From: Pochonia chlamydosporia 170
Taxonomy: Eukaryota; Ascomycota; Sordariomycetes; Hypocreales; Clavicipitaceae
Direction of reading: 5' to 3'
DNA: 64,000 bases
NCBI RefSeq assembly: GCF_001653235.2
Contig: NC_035796.1
Location: 1,922,001-1,986,000 of the forward strand
Both the position numbers and the translations under genes were made by a program. Under the pieces are notes generated by a model. It was given only the letters and a program-made list of their open reading frames with translations. It was not told where the DNA came from and made no database searches. Shown here one piece after another: positions 45,493 to 57,045 of the stretch; position 1 is the first letter of the stretch, and each line of letters begins with the position of its first letter.

Positions 45493-48400
45493 ATGAAGAC
45501 TCATAGAACCCTCACAATGGACCTAGTCGTGAGCAGTCTCGGTCCCATCAAAGTTGAAAGCCGCCTCCAGCACTCCCTCGACACCTTCATCCGCGACCTC
45601 ACACCAGACCAAAGAACAGAATTCCTGCAGGACCGCCAAATCTTCCGCACGAGATACCCCGACGAGAACGACGTCTTCGTCTTCATAGCAAAGCTGAATA
45701 GTAGACGGACCTCTCAAAGGCAACTCAGCTATGGCCCTAGATTTCTCAACATCATTCAAGTGGCACAACAGTTCGCCTCCATAGGTGACATTCTGGTCGG
45801 GGGATCCCAGAACTTAATTGCGTCTGGAGTATGGACCACCATTCGCAGTGCCCTGCTTGTCAGTATAGAGCTTCTGACCGTCTTCGAATACAAGTTGACC
45901 TGAGTGCAGATTGTGGCCAAAGCCGACAGCAACATGGATAAGCTGTCTCATCTGTTCATGGTAGCAGGACAATCCGCCCCCCGATATGAAGCCATGTCAA
46001 GACTCTACAGTCGCAAGTCCAGACGTCTTCTATCCTATTACCAAGAGTACTTTCTCACCATCATCGACATGTGTCGTCGCTTCGTTCAAATCATCAACAA
46101 GTCCTCCGTGACGCGGCTGTTCTCCACAATCAGCGACTCAGATCTCAGTACCTTCCAGGCAAGCATTGCGCATTGGGCCTCAATGATTAAAGAGGAAGCG
46201 ATGCTGCTCATGGCGCAAGGCGTCGAGGATCAAGGACTCTCGCTTAGTACTATCCTGGATATTTCCAAGAGCAATGCGCATCGTCAACGAATCGAGGACA
46301 ATGCTCGTGTCCTGGCTACTTGTTCAACGTACGACCACCAAGCGTGCTGGAAACGAGTTCGCAAAATGGGAAACACGGCCTTATTTCTCCAAGTACAAGA
46401 ATACCTCTCGTGGAGAGGAGACGCAGCCGCCATGGAAAAGTCCGGCACCCTCATCTACACCGGTAAACTCGGAGCCGGAAAGTCAGTCCTCATGGCCAAC
46501 ATGGTTGAAGATTTGAACCTCCATGCGACGACAGTCAAAGTTTCTGTGGCATACTTCTTCTGCCAACACGACGAACCGTACAGCTTGCAAGCGCGCACCA
46601 TTATTGGTTCCTTGGCCCGACAGTTTCTTCTCACAATACCAGATCTCTCGAGGGGGCTGGTCTTTATCCACGACCAGATACGCGAAGTTGACTTAGATGG
46701 AATCATTCACCTGTTGAAAGAGGTTCTCCCGGCGGATTTTAAAGCCTACTGCGTTATCGACGGGCTCGATGAATGCGACAGCACGGAAAGACGCTTACTT
46801 GTTCTCAAACTCCGCGAACTGCAAGACACTTTTGCACTACGAATATGCGCCTCCTTCAGACTAGAAGCCGACAACGGACTACGTCTCGACACAAAAGGCT
46901 TCATCAACTGCGCTACAGTCGTCATACCTGAAGATAACCCCGAAATCGAGCAATTCATCTGCGACGAACTCGAGCGCTGTATTGACAGCGAGCTCCTCAC
47001 GTTGGGCGACCCAACTCTAGTAGCAGATATCATGAACACGCTGGTGGAACTATCCCAAGGCATGTTTCTCTGGGTCGTGCTCCAAATCACCTCTCTCTGC
47101 GCCTGCAAGACGGACGACGATATCCGACAAGCTCTCGCCGACATGCCCAGGGACCTAGCCGAGACGTTCACCCGCGTCCTCAACAAATGCGAGCCGTCAG
47201 CCAAGAAATACCAGAAGCAAATACTCGAACTCGTCCTTGTTGCCAGACGGCCCCTCACAACAGAGGAGCTCAGAGAAGCTCTAGGTGTGACACCAGGAGA
47301 CACAAACTGGAATCCGTCCCGCCTGCCAAACAATATATACAGCGTCCTCGCAAGCTGTGGCGGTCTCCTAACCATAGACGAGGAGACATCAACCGTCCGG
47401 ATGGTCCACCAAAGCGCGAGAGACTTCCTCCTAGGAGCCTTCCAGGGCCGAACAGAACCACCTCTCCTTACAACCCACGCCGCTCACGCAACCATGTCCT
47501 GGATAATAATCACCTACCTAAATTACGGCATCTTCGACACACAGCTCTCCAAACCGACAACCTCCACCGCCATCCCAATGATAACTCCCTCGGCAGCCAT
47601 ACAATCCACCTCTTCCAACACCGTCAAAAGCCTCTCCCTGATGCTGCTCCGCGCAAAGAAATCAGCCTCTCCCAAGATAGACATCTCCCGCATCCTAGAA
47701 GATATCCGCGGGCAAGCCAAGACCGCGAATCCCCAAACCCACCACTTTTACTCTTACGCAACGTCCCACTGGACACACCACCTCATCAACACCAAAGACA
47801 CCGACCAAACCCTCAGCAACCTCATCGCCAGACTCCTCCCGAAACACTCCATAACAAACTACAACTACCGTACCAAATTCAACCTCCTAGCTTGGGCGGC
47901 CACAAATCCCGCTCTATACAAACAAATACACTCACACGCCAGCGAGGCCATCTGGTTCCAGCACGACCTCCTCTCATGGGCAGTCCGCCACAATCACATC
48001 CTCCTCCTCCAAACACACGACTCCACGTTCCCCCTACAACCCGGTACGACTTCATCAATAATCCCCATTGCAGCTCTCAACGGACACTACCGCCCACTCG
48101 TCTTCCTCATCAACCGGCTGCCCAACCTCCCCACCACAACCCTAGGAACAGCCATCATGATGGCCATGACTGGAGACCACGCCCCCATCGTACGCTACCT
48201 CCTCACAGGAGCATACAATCCGCCAGACTCCGATAATTCCGCAAATGACGAAGAAAGCAACACCGAAATGAACGGCCACCTCGCTCGTCAGGGCACACAA
48301 ATGCTCCACAACCGCGTCTACTCGCGCAAGCTGCTCCTCTGGGCACACGTCTTCAAAAGAGATCATCTAGCCAGACTGCTCATTGATCTTGGTGCAAAAA

Positions 48401-48687
48401 CCACAGACGCTCTACAGCCGAAACTAGACGAAGAGTTGCGCTCCCAAACAAACGACTACTCGGAGTCGTCATTGCTCGATGAAATGAAGCTGGAAATGTT
48501 TGGCGATCTAACCGTGGGACATGGAGATGGTGGTTTAGACCCAGAACAAGAAGGCATGCTGATTAGCGCGGCAAAGATATTATTTGAGACCAAAAATGTG
48601 TCCTTGCTGAATTCATTTCTCATTGCGAGACAGAAAGGGTCGTCTGATGAGAATCACGCGGCAGCATATCACTTGTCCGAACAATAA
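45493..48687 (+). CDS. NACHT-type STAND NTPase with ankyrin-like C-terminus
   Basis: Exons 45493-45858 and 45910-48687 give 1,047 residues; a second in-frame ATG at 45517 is equally good. The 51-nt intron (GTCAGT...GTGCAG) removes the only in-frame stop (TGA, 45901) and restores even spacing of the N-terminal helical domain (GVWTTIRSALL, then MDKLSHLFMVAGQSAPRYE), which is typical ahead of NACHT in fungal STAND proteins. Walker A is GKLGAGKS (about residues 307-314); Walker B is YCVIDGLDEC (about 402-411). Then come a winged-helix-like part (RRPLTTEELREALGV, MVHQSARDFLL) and weak ankyrin-like repeats (LLAWAATNP, DLLSWAVRHNHILLL, AIMMAMTGDHAPIVRYLL, KLLLWAHVFKRDHLARLLIDLGA). Family knowledge: such proteins act in fungal self/non-self recognition and programmed cell death. 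No effector gene is adjacent. Compositional bias (Thr/His/Pro at about 47500-47950) is high but the frame is clean. Confidence 0.85.
45859..45909 (+). other. Stop-containing intron of the NACHT gene
   Basis: 51 nt from GTCAGT to GTGCAG, with the TGA at 45901-45903 inside. It is a multiple of three, so the two flanking frames have the same phase. The uncommon donor means a gene finder may call two genes or a pseudogene here. Confidence 0.7.
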
Positions 48688-49248
48688 CACCTACACACGT
48701 TGGGTCACAGTCATTACACATTGTCACAACTCACAACACAGAATGAATCGAATCGATTTGGATAAATAACTTTCTTCGCTTTCCACGGGGGAAAATTGGC
48801 TATATTCAGGGTCCAAGATCAATAGAACTTGCTAAATGCTCCCCCACAGTCAATGCACTGCCATATCAATACCAAAAGACCGGCATCGATGCTCAGCTCT
48901 AAATACCAAATGAATAACCAGTCGTCATTTCGTCATAAAACACCTGGGTGAGAAAAACAGAATCTCCCAGATAATAAAAAACAAATATGAATAGGAGATC
49001 ATGACGTTCTTTAATCTTCTCAACGAAAATCTTTCCATGCCATATCGCCTTGATGTTTAGAGCAATTAAAAAAATTTTGCCTGCGCGACTTGTCTGAACT
49101 TTATCCATCCTCCATGTTCAGCTGCTTTGTATATAAGCACAACTCGCTAATCCACGTTGGTATCGCAGCCATTGTCAATAAATATGCAATTGCAGACAGT
49201 GGCACGCAATCGAAAGTATGCCCCTTCCCAAATGTTGTCATGTTCGCT
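48688..49248. other. Intergenic region between convergent genes
   Basis: 561 bp between the NACHT stop (+) and the end of the long disordered protein (-). AT-rich at 48900-49080. Likely 3' UTRs; no gene or RNA recognised. Confidence 0.45.
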
Positions 49249-52200
49249 TTAGAAAGTGTCCGTATCTTCACTGGCTACAGTTCCAAACGTGTCTAAAACA
49301 AACAGAATTAGTCTTCAGCTCGAGGCAGACTCAGATCCCGTCTTTACAACATACCTCTCTTTCGCCGTCTTTCCTCTCTCGCCGCTTCTTCCTCAGGGCT
49401 CTTTGGTGTCATCGCTCGCGGGCCACTAGGTCGGCGGCTGGGAACGCCCAGAGCGGCATTTAGGTTTCGGTTCTCTAGTTTTGGGCTACTTCCAGAGTAG
49501 TGACTGAGATATGTTCCCGTCATTGTGCCATATCCACTCTCGGAACTCTGCTGAGGAGCTGGGCTGCCCTCCTTTTGCATTTTGGATAGTCGGCTAGACT
49601 TGGGGGGAGTCTGTGAAACAGGAGACTCCATTGGTTCCTTGGGCGGACGAGGCGGACCGGGCTGTTGTCCGGGAGAGGAGTAGTAGTCAGCCTCATGGCC
49701 CGGGCCTGACGAGTTGTTGCTGTATCTGTTGGTGTTGGGCGGTAAACGGTTGAGGCTTGTTGCTGAGCCAGCCCAGTCAGCCGACCTTGGTGTCATGGGG
49801 TTGTTGTACTCCTGAGCAGAGGACTCGAGAGCCGTGCGAAATCGCTCTGTTTGGCCAGGTCGTGGCTGCGGGTGCTGCAAGTTCAACGAGTTTCGGTGTG
49901 CCTTGTACTTGGGGTCCTCAGGCGTCATGTTGTAAGAAGCTGGCGGCGGGCCTTGAGAAATGCGTTCACCCCGGATGCCTGCAAGGCTTGGGTCCGAAAA
50001 GCCACTGTGCAATTTGTCTTCACCATACGGGTCATGGCTGTAGTTAGGATCGTCGTCGTCGTATGATGCCAGGCTGGATCCGGACCTCGAAGGAGGCTGA
50101 AAGTCGTCGTATTTGGGTCCCTTCTTGGAAGCACCACTGCCGCGGAATGCTTTGCCAACGCTTGAAGCCGTAGTGCCCGACCATCGCGATATCTTTGGCA
50201 GCCAGCCACTAGAGCTGCTTGATTTGTGCTTTTTGCCCTTGTCAGTTCGAGGGGTGTTCTCAGCGCTGAGTGGCTGAGGTTCTTCAGGGGCAGCGAGTCG
50301 TGGAGGAGTATCAAGAGGAACTGAACTGCCGCGTTGTATGTGTTCCGCTCGAGTTGGGGTCTGGAGATAGTCATTTCCTGATCTTTCTGCGCTTGGGCTG
50401 TGATGGTCGTATTGATATTCCTCTTCATGTTCAGGCACTGTGCTGATTCTGTGCTCCGAGAACTTTCTCTCAACGCTGCCACCGACCTGGCCATGAGAAT
50501 GTGATGTAGATGCTGCTCCGGATTGGCTGGCATGGGTAGGTGTGGAATTGCCTTCTGGCTCGTAGCCCTTGTCTTGCTCATACTGTTCCTCTGCTCGCAA
50601 ATTTTCGTAGGATTGTCCGGGTCCCCCAGTGGAAATCGGCGGTGCAGTTTGCGTCTTGAGCACATCAACTTCTCCGAGGAGTTGCATAAGCATGTCCTCG
50701 ATGCGTGTCAGATCATTAGTCCCCTTAGCGCTTAAGCCCTGTAGGGCCCGTTTCCACAGATTCTTCTTCTTGATGCCAGCCTCGTCAAGCGTGCCGGCTT
50801 GTGACGGGCTCTGCAGTGAGCGAGAGGCGGCACCTGGGTATGGTCTGGGTCCGTTGATGGCTTTCTGTAGCTTCTCTGTGTTTTCCACATTGGCAAAAAT
50901 CACATCATCGCCAGTATCTTGTACCAGTTCTTTCATCTCGCGGAAGGAGTTGCGCATTTCAAGTGCGGCATTCATGAGCAAAGCAACGATTTCCGTATCG
51001 CGGGCACTTCGCTGAGCGTCGCGCACCATCAACTATGTGCTGTTAGTAAAGAGCCCAAGGATAATCGCATGTTGTATCGCTGATTTTACTCACATGTTGC
51101 ATCAAGGCCACAATGTCCTTGTTTTCGATGCGTTCCATGCCAGTTCCCGTTGCGGCATCGTAAAATGGCGACGCCATGCCCTGAGACATGCCACTCAGGT
51201 GGCGTGTGTGTGTCTTTGGGGCGTAGAAGGGATCATCATCGGTGACGGGGGCATTGAAATCCACGGCTTTACCCTTGGCATGGGCGTCGGGAGTGCGGTT
51301 TGGCCCATTGGACATGTATCCTTCATCGTATTTCTGCGGGAAGCCAGGGCTGCCGGTATGGAACGGGGCTTCAAGTCCTCGGCTGAGCAGCTTGTCGTTG
51401 AGCTCAGGGTTCACAATGGGACTGGCATCTTCGTACGGATTTGTAACCAGGGTGTCGCGTTTACGCTCGTCAGATGTGCGATGCCATTCGTCCTGCTCTT
51501 GGCTCGCGTCATGGCTGTGAGTGGCTGCCATCCCAGCAGCAGCTCCCAACGCAGCAGCTCCGATTGCTTCTGCAATTCCAAGCCCACCGCTTGTGTTCTT
51601 ACCCTCGGCTTCTTGAGCATAGCCGGTGATGTCTCGCTGGGTTGGCGTTGCTCTGCCAGACCAGTCCTTGTGGGCAGCTTCGCCGCCACCGTCGAGACGC
51701 TCCTCGATTAGTGAGGGGTTTGTCTGTAGGTCGTCGTCGACATAGCCAATCTCTGGCATTGGGTCATTCATGTCAGGGAGGCCGCTAGCACCCAATTTAG
51801 GTTGGTCCTCAAAGTCCAACCTGTCGACGCTGTGAGTTGGAGTGTTGCGCGGCTCCCAGCCGTGATGCATAGTTCTCTCCTTGAACGATCTATTGCGGGC
51901 GACGCCAGCGGGTTGGAAGTCATCCACAAACTGTCCTGATGATGTCGCCTGGCTTCTTTCCTTTGCGGCCTTCAGCGCAGCCGCTGCTGCACCAACTGCG
52001 CCAGCGGTGATGGCGGCCTCGGACGCCGTGGGCGAGTGCCGATACTTGGTTCGTGGCACTTTCCTACCATAGTCGTCAACCTCGTACTCTGAGTATTCCT
52101 GGGAACGCGCTACGGATTTGGACCCTGGTGTGGTTTGCCGTTCTTCCTCCTCCAGTTCGCGGTGGTCATCGACGTCCATCCTCTCAGGGCTGCTGGCGCC

Positions 52201-54606
52201 GCGACTGCTTTGATCTTTGAATTGTTCGTCGTATGAGACATTGGAGTCTCTGGCAGCATTGTAGTCATATCCGGAGGCTCCAGTGACAACTGATTGATCC
52301 AACATTGAGCCATCTACCAGGGACGCAACAGCAGACTCAACACCAATAGGTGAATTGACGAAATTGGGGTTGGCTCCAACTCCTCGTACGGCTTGACCAC
52401 TACCAGCCTCATCAAGTTGCTCAGCCCCGTCTGCAGAGACACGGTCAAACTCTCTGCTCCGCACGTTCCCAGGTATTGAACCGTCTGATTGCATTGATAA
52501 ATGCTGACGGGTTCGCTCAGGAGACTTGCCTGGAGATGGTATCTCCATGGAATCGCGTGGCAAGGGTGCTTCACTCCCAGCCTCGGTGTACCCGGAGACA
52601 CTGGGAATGGGGCTGAGTCCTCTGGCGCCAGCTTGATAGGGAACGTACCGAAGAGGTGGAGGAACATCTTGAGTGCTGTAGTAACGATCTTCGAAATCAT
52701 CTTCGGGATAGTCAGCTGGGTCGGGTACCTCTCTGCTGCGTTCGTAGTCATCATAAGAGCCAGCCGGGATTTTTCGTCCATATTCATCAGTCTCATACTC
52801 TTCAACGTAGTCCTTGTTGCCACGAGGCAATGCCGTCAAATCGCCATGGGACACATTGGCGTGATGCATAGCCAGGGCATGCTGCTCGTGGTTCATGGGT
52901 GACTTGGCAGCAGTCGGTGTAGATGCCCCGGAGGCCACTTGTTCGTCATGTGCGAGATCTCGGGTGGCTGCACCAACAAGCTCCTCACTGGCAGAATGTG
53001 GTCGATCTGATTCAGCCGACAGAATGGATGTTCGAGTGAGCTCAGAGGGGTTGATATCACTCATGAGCGGCATTGGCGGAGCAGGTGCTAGGTGCTCTTC
53101 ATCTAGGTCCTCGTCAAATTGCTCCCGACCTACGCTACGACTTCTTGTGTGTTCAGCCCTCCTTCTTCGTCTCTCTCGTTGTTTCCTATCCGGTGATTGA
53201 GCAACATCGTCCATGACAGCGCCCACGCCTTTGGCTAGTGCAGCACCAGCAGCGCCAGCAGCTGCAGCTTTGAGCAGGTTGTTGCTGCGCTTTGGTGTAG
53301 TGACCTCTCCCTCATGGGTTTGATATTCGGCGTTAATGGAGTCATGGCTGGGGCTGCGTAGTGAAATATCGTCATCATAGTCATGACGGGCCTCTCTATT
53401 TCGTCGTTCTTTTTGTTTCGTGCCATCTCGTGAGCTCTCGCCCCGTCCACCCGAAGACCGCCTGCGGTCAGATGTGAGGTCCTCCCTTGAGGCGGAGGTT
53501 GCGGAGGACGTCAGTGACCCCCGTCGGCTTTCGCGCTTGCTTTGTTCCCGCTTCAGTGCGCTCAATTCAGGTAGAATTAAACGTCTGATGGCGTCCTCGA
53601 CAGTTTCGAGTAATTTTGGGTTATTGATTGACGATCTTGAGGCACCCGAGCGGACGGAACGCGTGTCGACGGAGCGGTGGCTCGGAGCGAGATGAGATGA
53701 CACCACACTGGAATCTGCTGCACTTACATTGGATTCCTGTTGACCGCGACTCGAACGGCGGCGTGGGGAACGGACCTCATCACCAGCGTGATCACTAGCA
53801 ACGCTGCTGGTCCTACTTTTAGAGTGCCGCTTCCTTTCAGACTTGTCTTTGGATTTTTCTGCAATTTTAACCCGCTCCTTGGTTCGAGTTTTGTTGTTGC
53901 TTATTTCGCCCATGGCCACTCCCGCGAGTGCACCCGTGGCGGCAGCACCAATGAGCGCCTCACCCCGAGATGGACTCACTGATCGTTTGAGGTCTCCTCC
54001 AGGACCTGAGCCGTCCAAAAAGCTGTCCGTCGGGATAGCAGAAATTTCAGAAGGATTGCCAGGCTGATAGGGCTCAGCAGCGGGTATTAATGGACTTGCG
54101 GGGCGCCTACGCCTGTGGCTGCGATCTATCTCAATGTCGATTGGATTTCTCGAGACATTCGACTCTTCAGTCGCCGATGCATACGAAGTCATGCTGTTTG
54201 CATCCTCCCCGTCGTGTAACTCGATTTCTCGAGACGCGATGGCTTGATCGAGGGGGATTCGCCGTGTGAGAGAAGCCTTGCGGGTTCCCTTCGTCTCGGT
54301 TACCTGGATGTGATCGCCTTTGCTCTTCTTGGACGGGGTCAAGCGAACCCGAACGCTAGGTTTGCGGTCTTGACCGTTGGAACCACTTTTACCGCCCTCA
54401 AAATATTCAATCAGCAGTGAAGTTTGAGATTTGCTGGCTTTATGGCCGCGAGTGCGGATAGTGACTGGAGTACCATCCTCGGGGATGGAGTATGAAGACT
54501 TCTCGTCGCCGGGCTTGGACAAGTCGGTTGCCAGTTCGCTCGGTGTGGTGGTGTCAGTTTCGGTCGGAGCAGGCAGCGGCGGTGCTTTCTTTGATTCGGC
54601 GCCCAT
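49249..54606 (-). CDS. Large intrinsically disordered protein with Ala/Gly helical patches (unknown function)
   Basis: Minus-strand exons 51094-54606, 49355-51032 and 49249-49292 give 1,744 residues; both introns (61 and 62 nt) have good donors (GTGAGT, GTATGT) and CTAAC/CTAAT branch sites. The N-terminus (MGAESKKAPPLPAP) leads to a VTIRTRGHKASKSQTSLLIEYFEG segment and KPSVRVRLTPSKK, which look like a short folded or binding island. The rest is Ser/Arg/Glu-rich and disordered, with repeated YEVDDYGRKVP / YETDEYGRKIP motifs (about 52040-52100 and 52755-52800) and four Ala/Gly patches, for example AAAAGAAGAALAKGVGAVM (near 53220-53280). Near 50700-51030 there is a coiled-coil-like stretch (RSARDTEIVALLMNAALEMR, NDLTRIEDMLMQLLGEVDVL). 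The tail is basic then acidic (EERRRKRDTFGT...DTDTF). I do not recognise a function. The gene has a very long upstream region (4.6 kb) with a repeated 7-mer. Confidence 0.8.
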
Positions 54607-55132
54607 TGTGCTGATGAGTGTGAGGGAAGCGACAATGAGAATTGAGCCGAAGTGAGAGGCTCTTATTCCAATGCCTCGGGTCGCGGTGAGCGTGAAGGGC
54701 CGTCACCGTTTGCCGCGTCCTGGGATGTTAAGGATATAAAAAGTGCCGGGGTGAGATCAAGACATCCGGAACAACACGACAAAATATTATCGAAAGAAGC
54801 AAAACCTGGATGGTGGTCTCAAGGTCAGCCAGAGACATAGCACAAAACAGCGTTTGCCAGAACCCCGGAACCTGGACCCGCGGAAGGACTCACTATGGGT
54901 GAAATCGACCGTGGCACAATCTTCAAGGGAAAGGGATCGGTTCAATTTGGGAAGGGGTATTAAAGAACAAAAAGGATGCAATGTTCCCGAAGCCAAAACG
55001 TTGCAGAGCAAAACGGACGCTTCAGGAAAAAGAGAAGAGGCACTTCGTGGTGTGGATGTTCAATCCTGCCAGAGCAGTGGTGTCAAGTCGAACCATGCGC
55101 ACGTCCAGTGCTGTGGCAACGGCGACGAACAG

Positions 55133-57045
55133 ACCAGACCAGACTGGATTTGAGTCGACTTGACTGAGAGCACCAACAGAAGGGCCGTGCCCGCCCAGCC
55201 AGTATCTAGCTCAAGTGCCAAGTGAGGAGCGGCAACAAGGATGTTCCCGCAGGTTCGCCACACGTGTGAGCGACCCCGTAAGTTTGTACCAGACCAGACT
55301 CGATGCGAACAAGGCCAAGATGTTATGTGCGACTGGAAGGGTCAACGTGCTTCCGATACGTCGGTCGCAGAGAACAACAAAACGAGCTGGCGAACGAACC
55401 CTATGCGAGAAGGAAAACGTGATTGAAGTGGAAAGGCAGGATGTCTTGGGGCAACACCGAATGCCAGCAGGCAACCAGCCACCGGACCCAGAGGCAATGT
55501 TAAGGTAATAATATGCGGTTCGGAGTAGTATCAGCAGCTGTCTGCTTCCTGCTCAGCTTGGACCACACCAAACTGGACCCGATGGTAGACAGCGAGTGAG
55601 GAGGACCCCAGATGAGAGAGAGGGGCGGTGGGCGATGGATGGGGAGGACGTGGGAGACAGAAGCCCAACCAAATGCGCAAGCATCTGACAGGGCAGCAAC
55701 AGGGCACGACGATAGGACGATGAAGCTTTGTTATTGTCCAGGCAAAAAGACTGGGGTTGGATTGATGAGTTGGCGGTGCCGACGAGCTGATCCAATGAAG
55801 GCTGCAGGCAGGGGTGGCTTGTCGGGTCGGCGTCCGGGCTCTACGGGTGAGCTAGTGATGGTCTGTGATAGACGGTGATGCTCATGAGCACGAGAGGCCC
55901 AGTGGAGGCTTTGATTGATCCAACTCGACCAAATGCCGTCATGCGATGGCCAAAACAGCTGCTGTTTGTGGTTTGGGGGGATTTTTTGGGTTTTTTCGTG
56001 GCTTATTCGACCGTTGGAGGGCGAGGAAACAGTAAACGGGTGCTGCGGTGTGGTGGTGATGGCGATGGTGATGCGGATGTGGATGCGGATGCTGACGAAG
56101 AAAATAAAATAATAAGAAGCACCAGACCAGACTGCTTTTTTCGGTGTGTGTGCGTCTCTTGTGCGGCTCAAGCAAGCCAGCCGGTGGAGGGACAAGAAGG
56201 ATTCTGTTTCGTGTTGGATCTCGTCACTCCAGAGAGGACTTGGATCTGCACCACGGAAAGAGTACGGGGTAAGTAGCACCAGACATGTCTGGTACTTTAT
56301 TACTCGATGACGAGGAAAGAGCTTCCAGCTTGGCACTTGCCGATAATGTATCACTTTCGAGGCGCATCAGCTAAGACATTCTCCAGAATAGAGTCTGGTC
56401 AGTCAGAAGCTTTCATCCAGTGAGCCGACGTCAAGTCGTAAAATGTCTGGTCGAGTACGGAGGTGCATTCAATGTGTGGTTCCGTATTCTGGGTTTCCTC
56501 TTCTCGTGTCCTGTCCTGCATTGCTTAACACATTTGATCTAACCCGTGCACGTATCCAGTTCATGTACGGCCATGAAGCTGGCGAGTGCATCAATTGACC
56601 AGACTTGACTCTTCAGGTCGCACGATGCAATGTTGCGCTCAAGTAACCAACCAGTTGACATCTAGATGGCAGGAGCTCCTCAATCGTTGGTCTGTCCAGG
56701 TGCAGGCGCAGGTGCAGGTGCAGGTGCAGGTGCATGCACCTCCAAACGCCCCTACGCAGTCACCCTCATGCACAAACTGCCCGGCCCTGGGTCAAATGCA
56801 CAGCAAATATTCTGCAAGATGAAGAAACGTCTGCAACATGGTCACCCGGTGAGTCCATGTTTTGTTTCTAATTTCCAAGCTTTTCTGCCAATCTCTTCTC
56901 TGCAAAAGTACTATTGTCCTATCTTTTCTTTTTCTTTCCCATCATACTCCGCTTCAATTTACACCATTGACCATTTTGTTCCACTGTTCGACAAAGACGG
57001 CTCCAGCCCAGACAGGTCTGGCTGGTACCAAGAAAATACCAGACA
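55133..57045. promoter_or_regulatory. Cluster of ACCAGAC / GTCTGGT motifs
   Basis: Twelve copies of the 7-mer, counting both strands: 55133, 55138, 55288, 55293, 56121, 56126, 56278, 56287 (reverse), 56393 (reverse), 56445 (reverse), 56598 and 57038. Three pairs overlap as ACCAGACCAGAC, and 56278-56293 is a perfect 16-bp palindrome, ACCAGACATGTCTGGT. Chance would give well under one copy in 1.9 kb. They lie 0.5-2.4 kb upstream of the minus-strand disordered-protein gene. A regulator binding site is the simplest reading, but a short dispersed repeat is possible. Confidence 0.5.
56697..56732 (+). repeat. Hexanucleotide run (CAGGTG)6
   Basis: Six units of CAGGTG, one with a single change (CAGGCG), at 56697-56732, followed by CATGCACCTCC. 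Each unit is also an E-box (CANNTG). Ordinary microsatellite slippage explains it. Confidence 0.85.

Noticed and set aside
45901..45903. In-frame TGA in the NACHT gene read as a nonsense mutation
   Set aside because: A 51-nt GT-AG intron around it restores the frame and the even spacing of the helical domain, so an intron explains it better.
47187..48236. 349-codon Pro/His/Arg-rich frame overlapping the NACHT gene
   Set aside because: Alternative phase of the NACHT coding region, whose own phase has Walker motifs and ankyrin-like repeats.
55731..56354. 207-codon minus-strand frame in the gene-free region
   Set aside because: His/Ser/Pro-rich translation of short GAT/GGT repeats with no domain; overlaps equally long frames on +.
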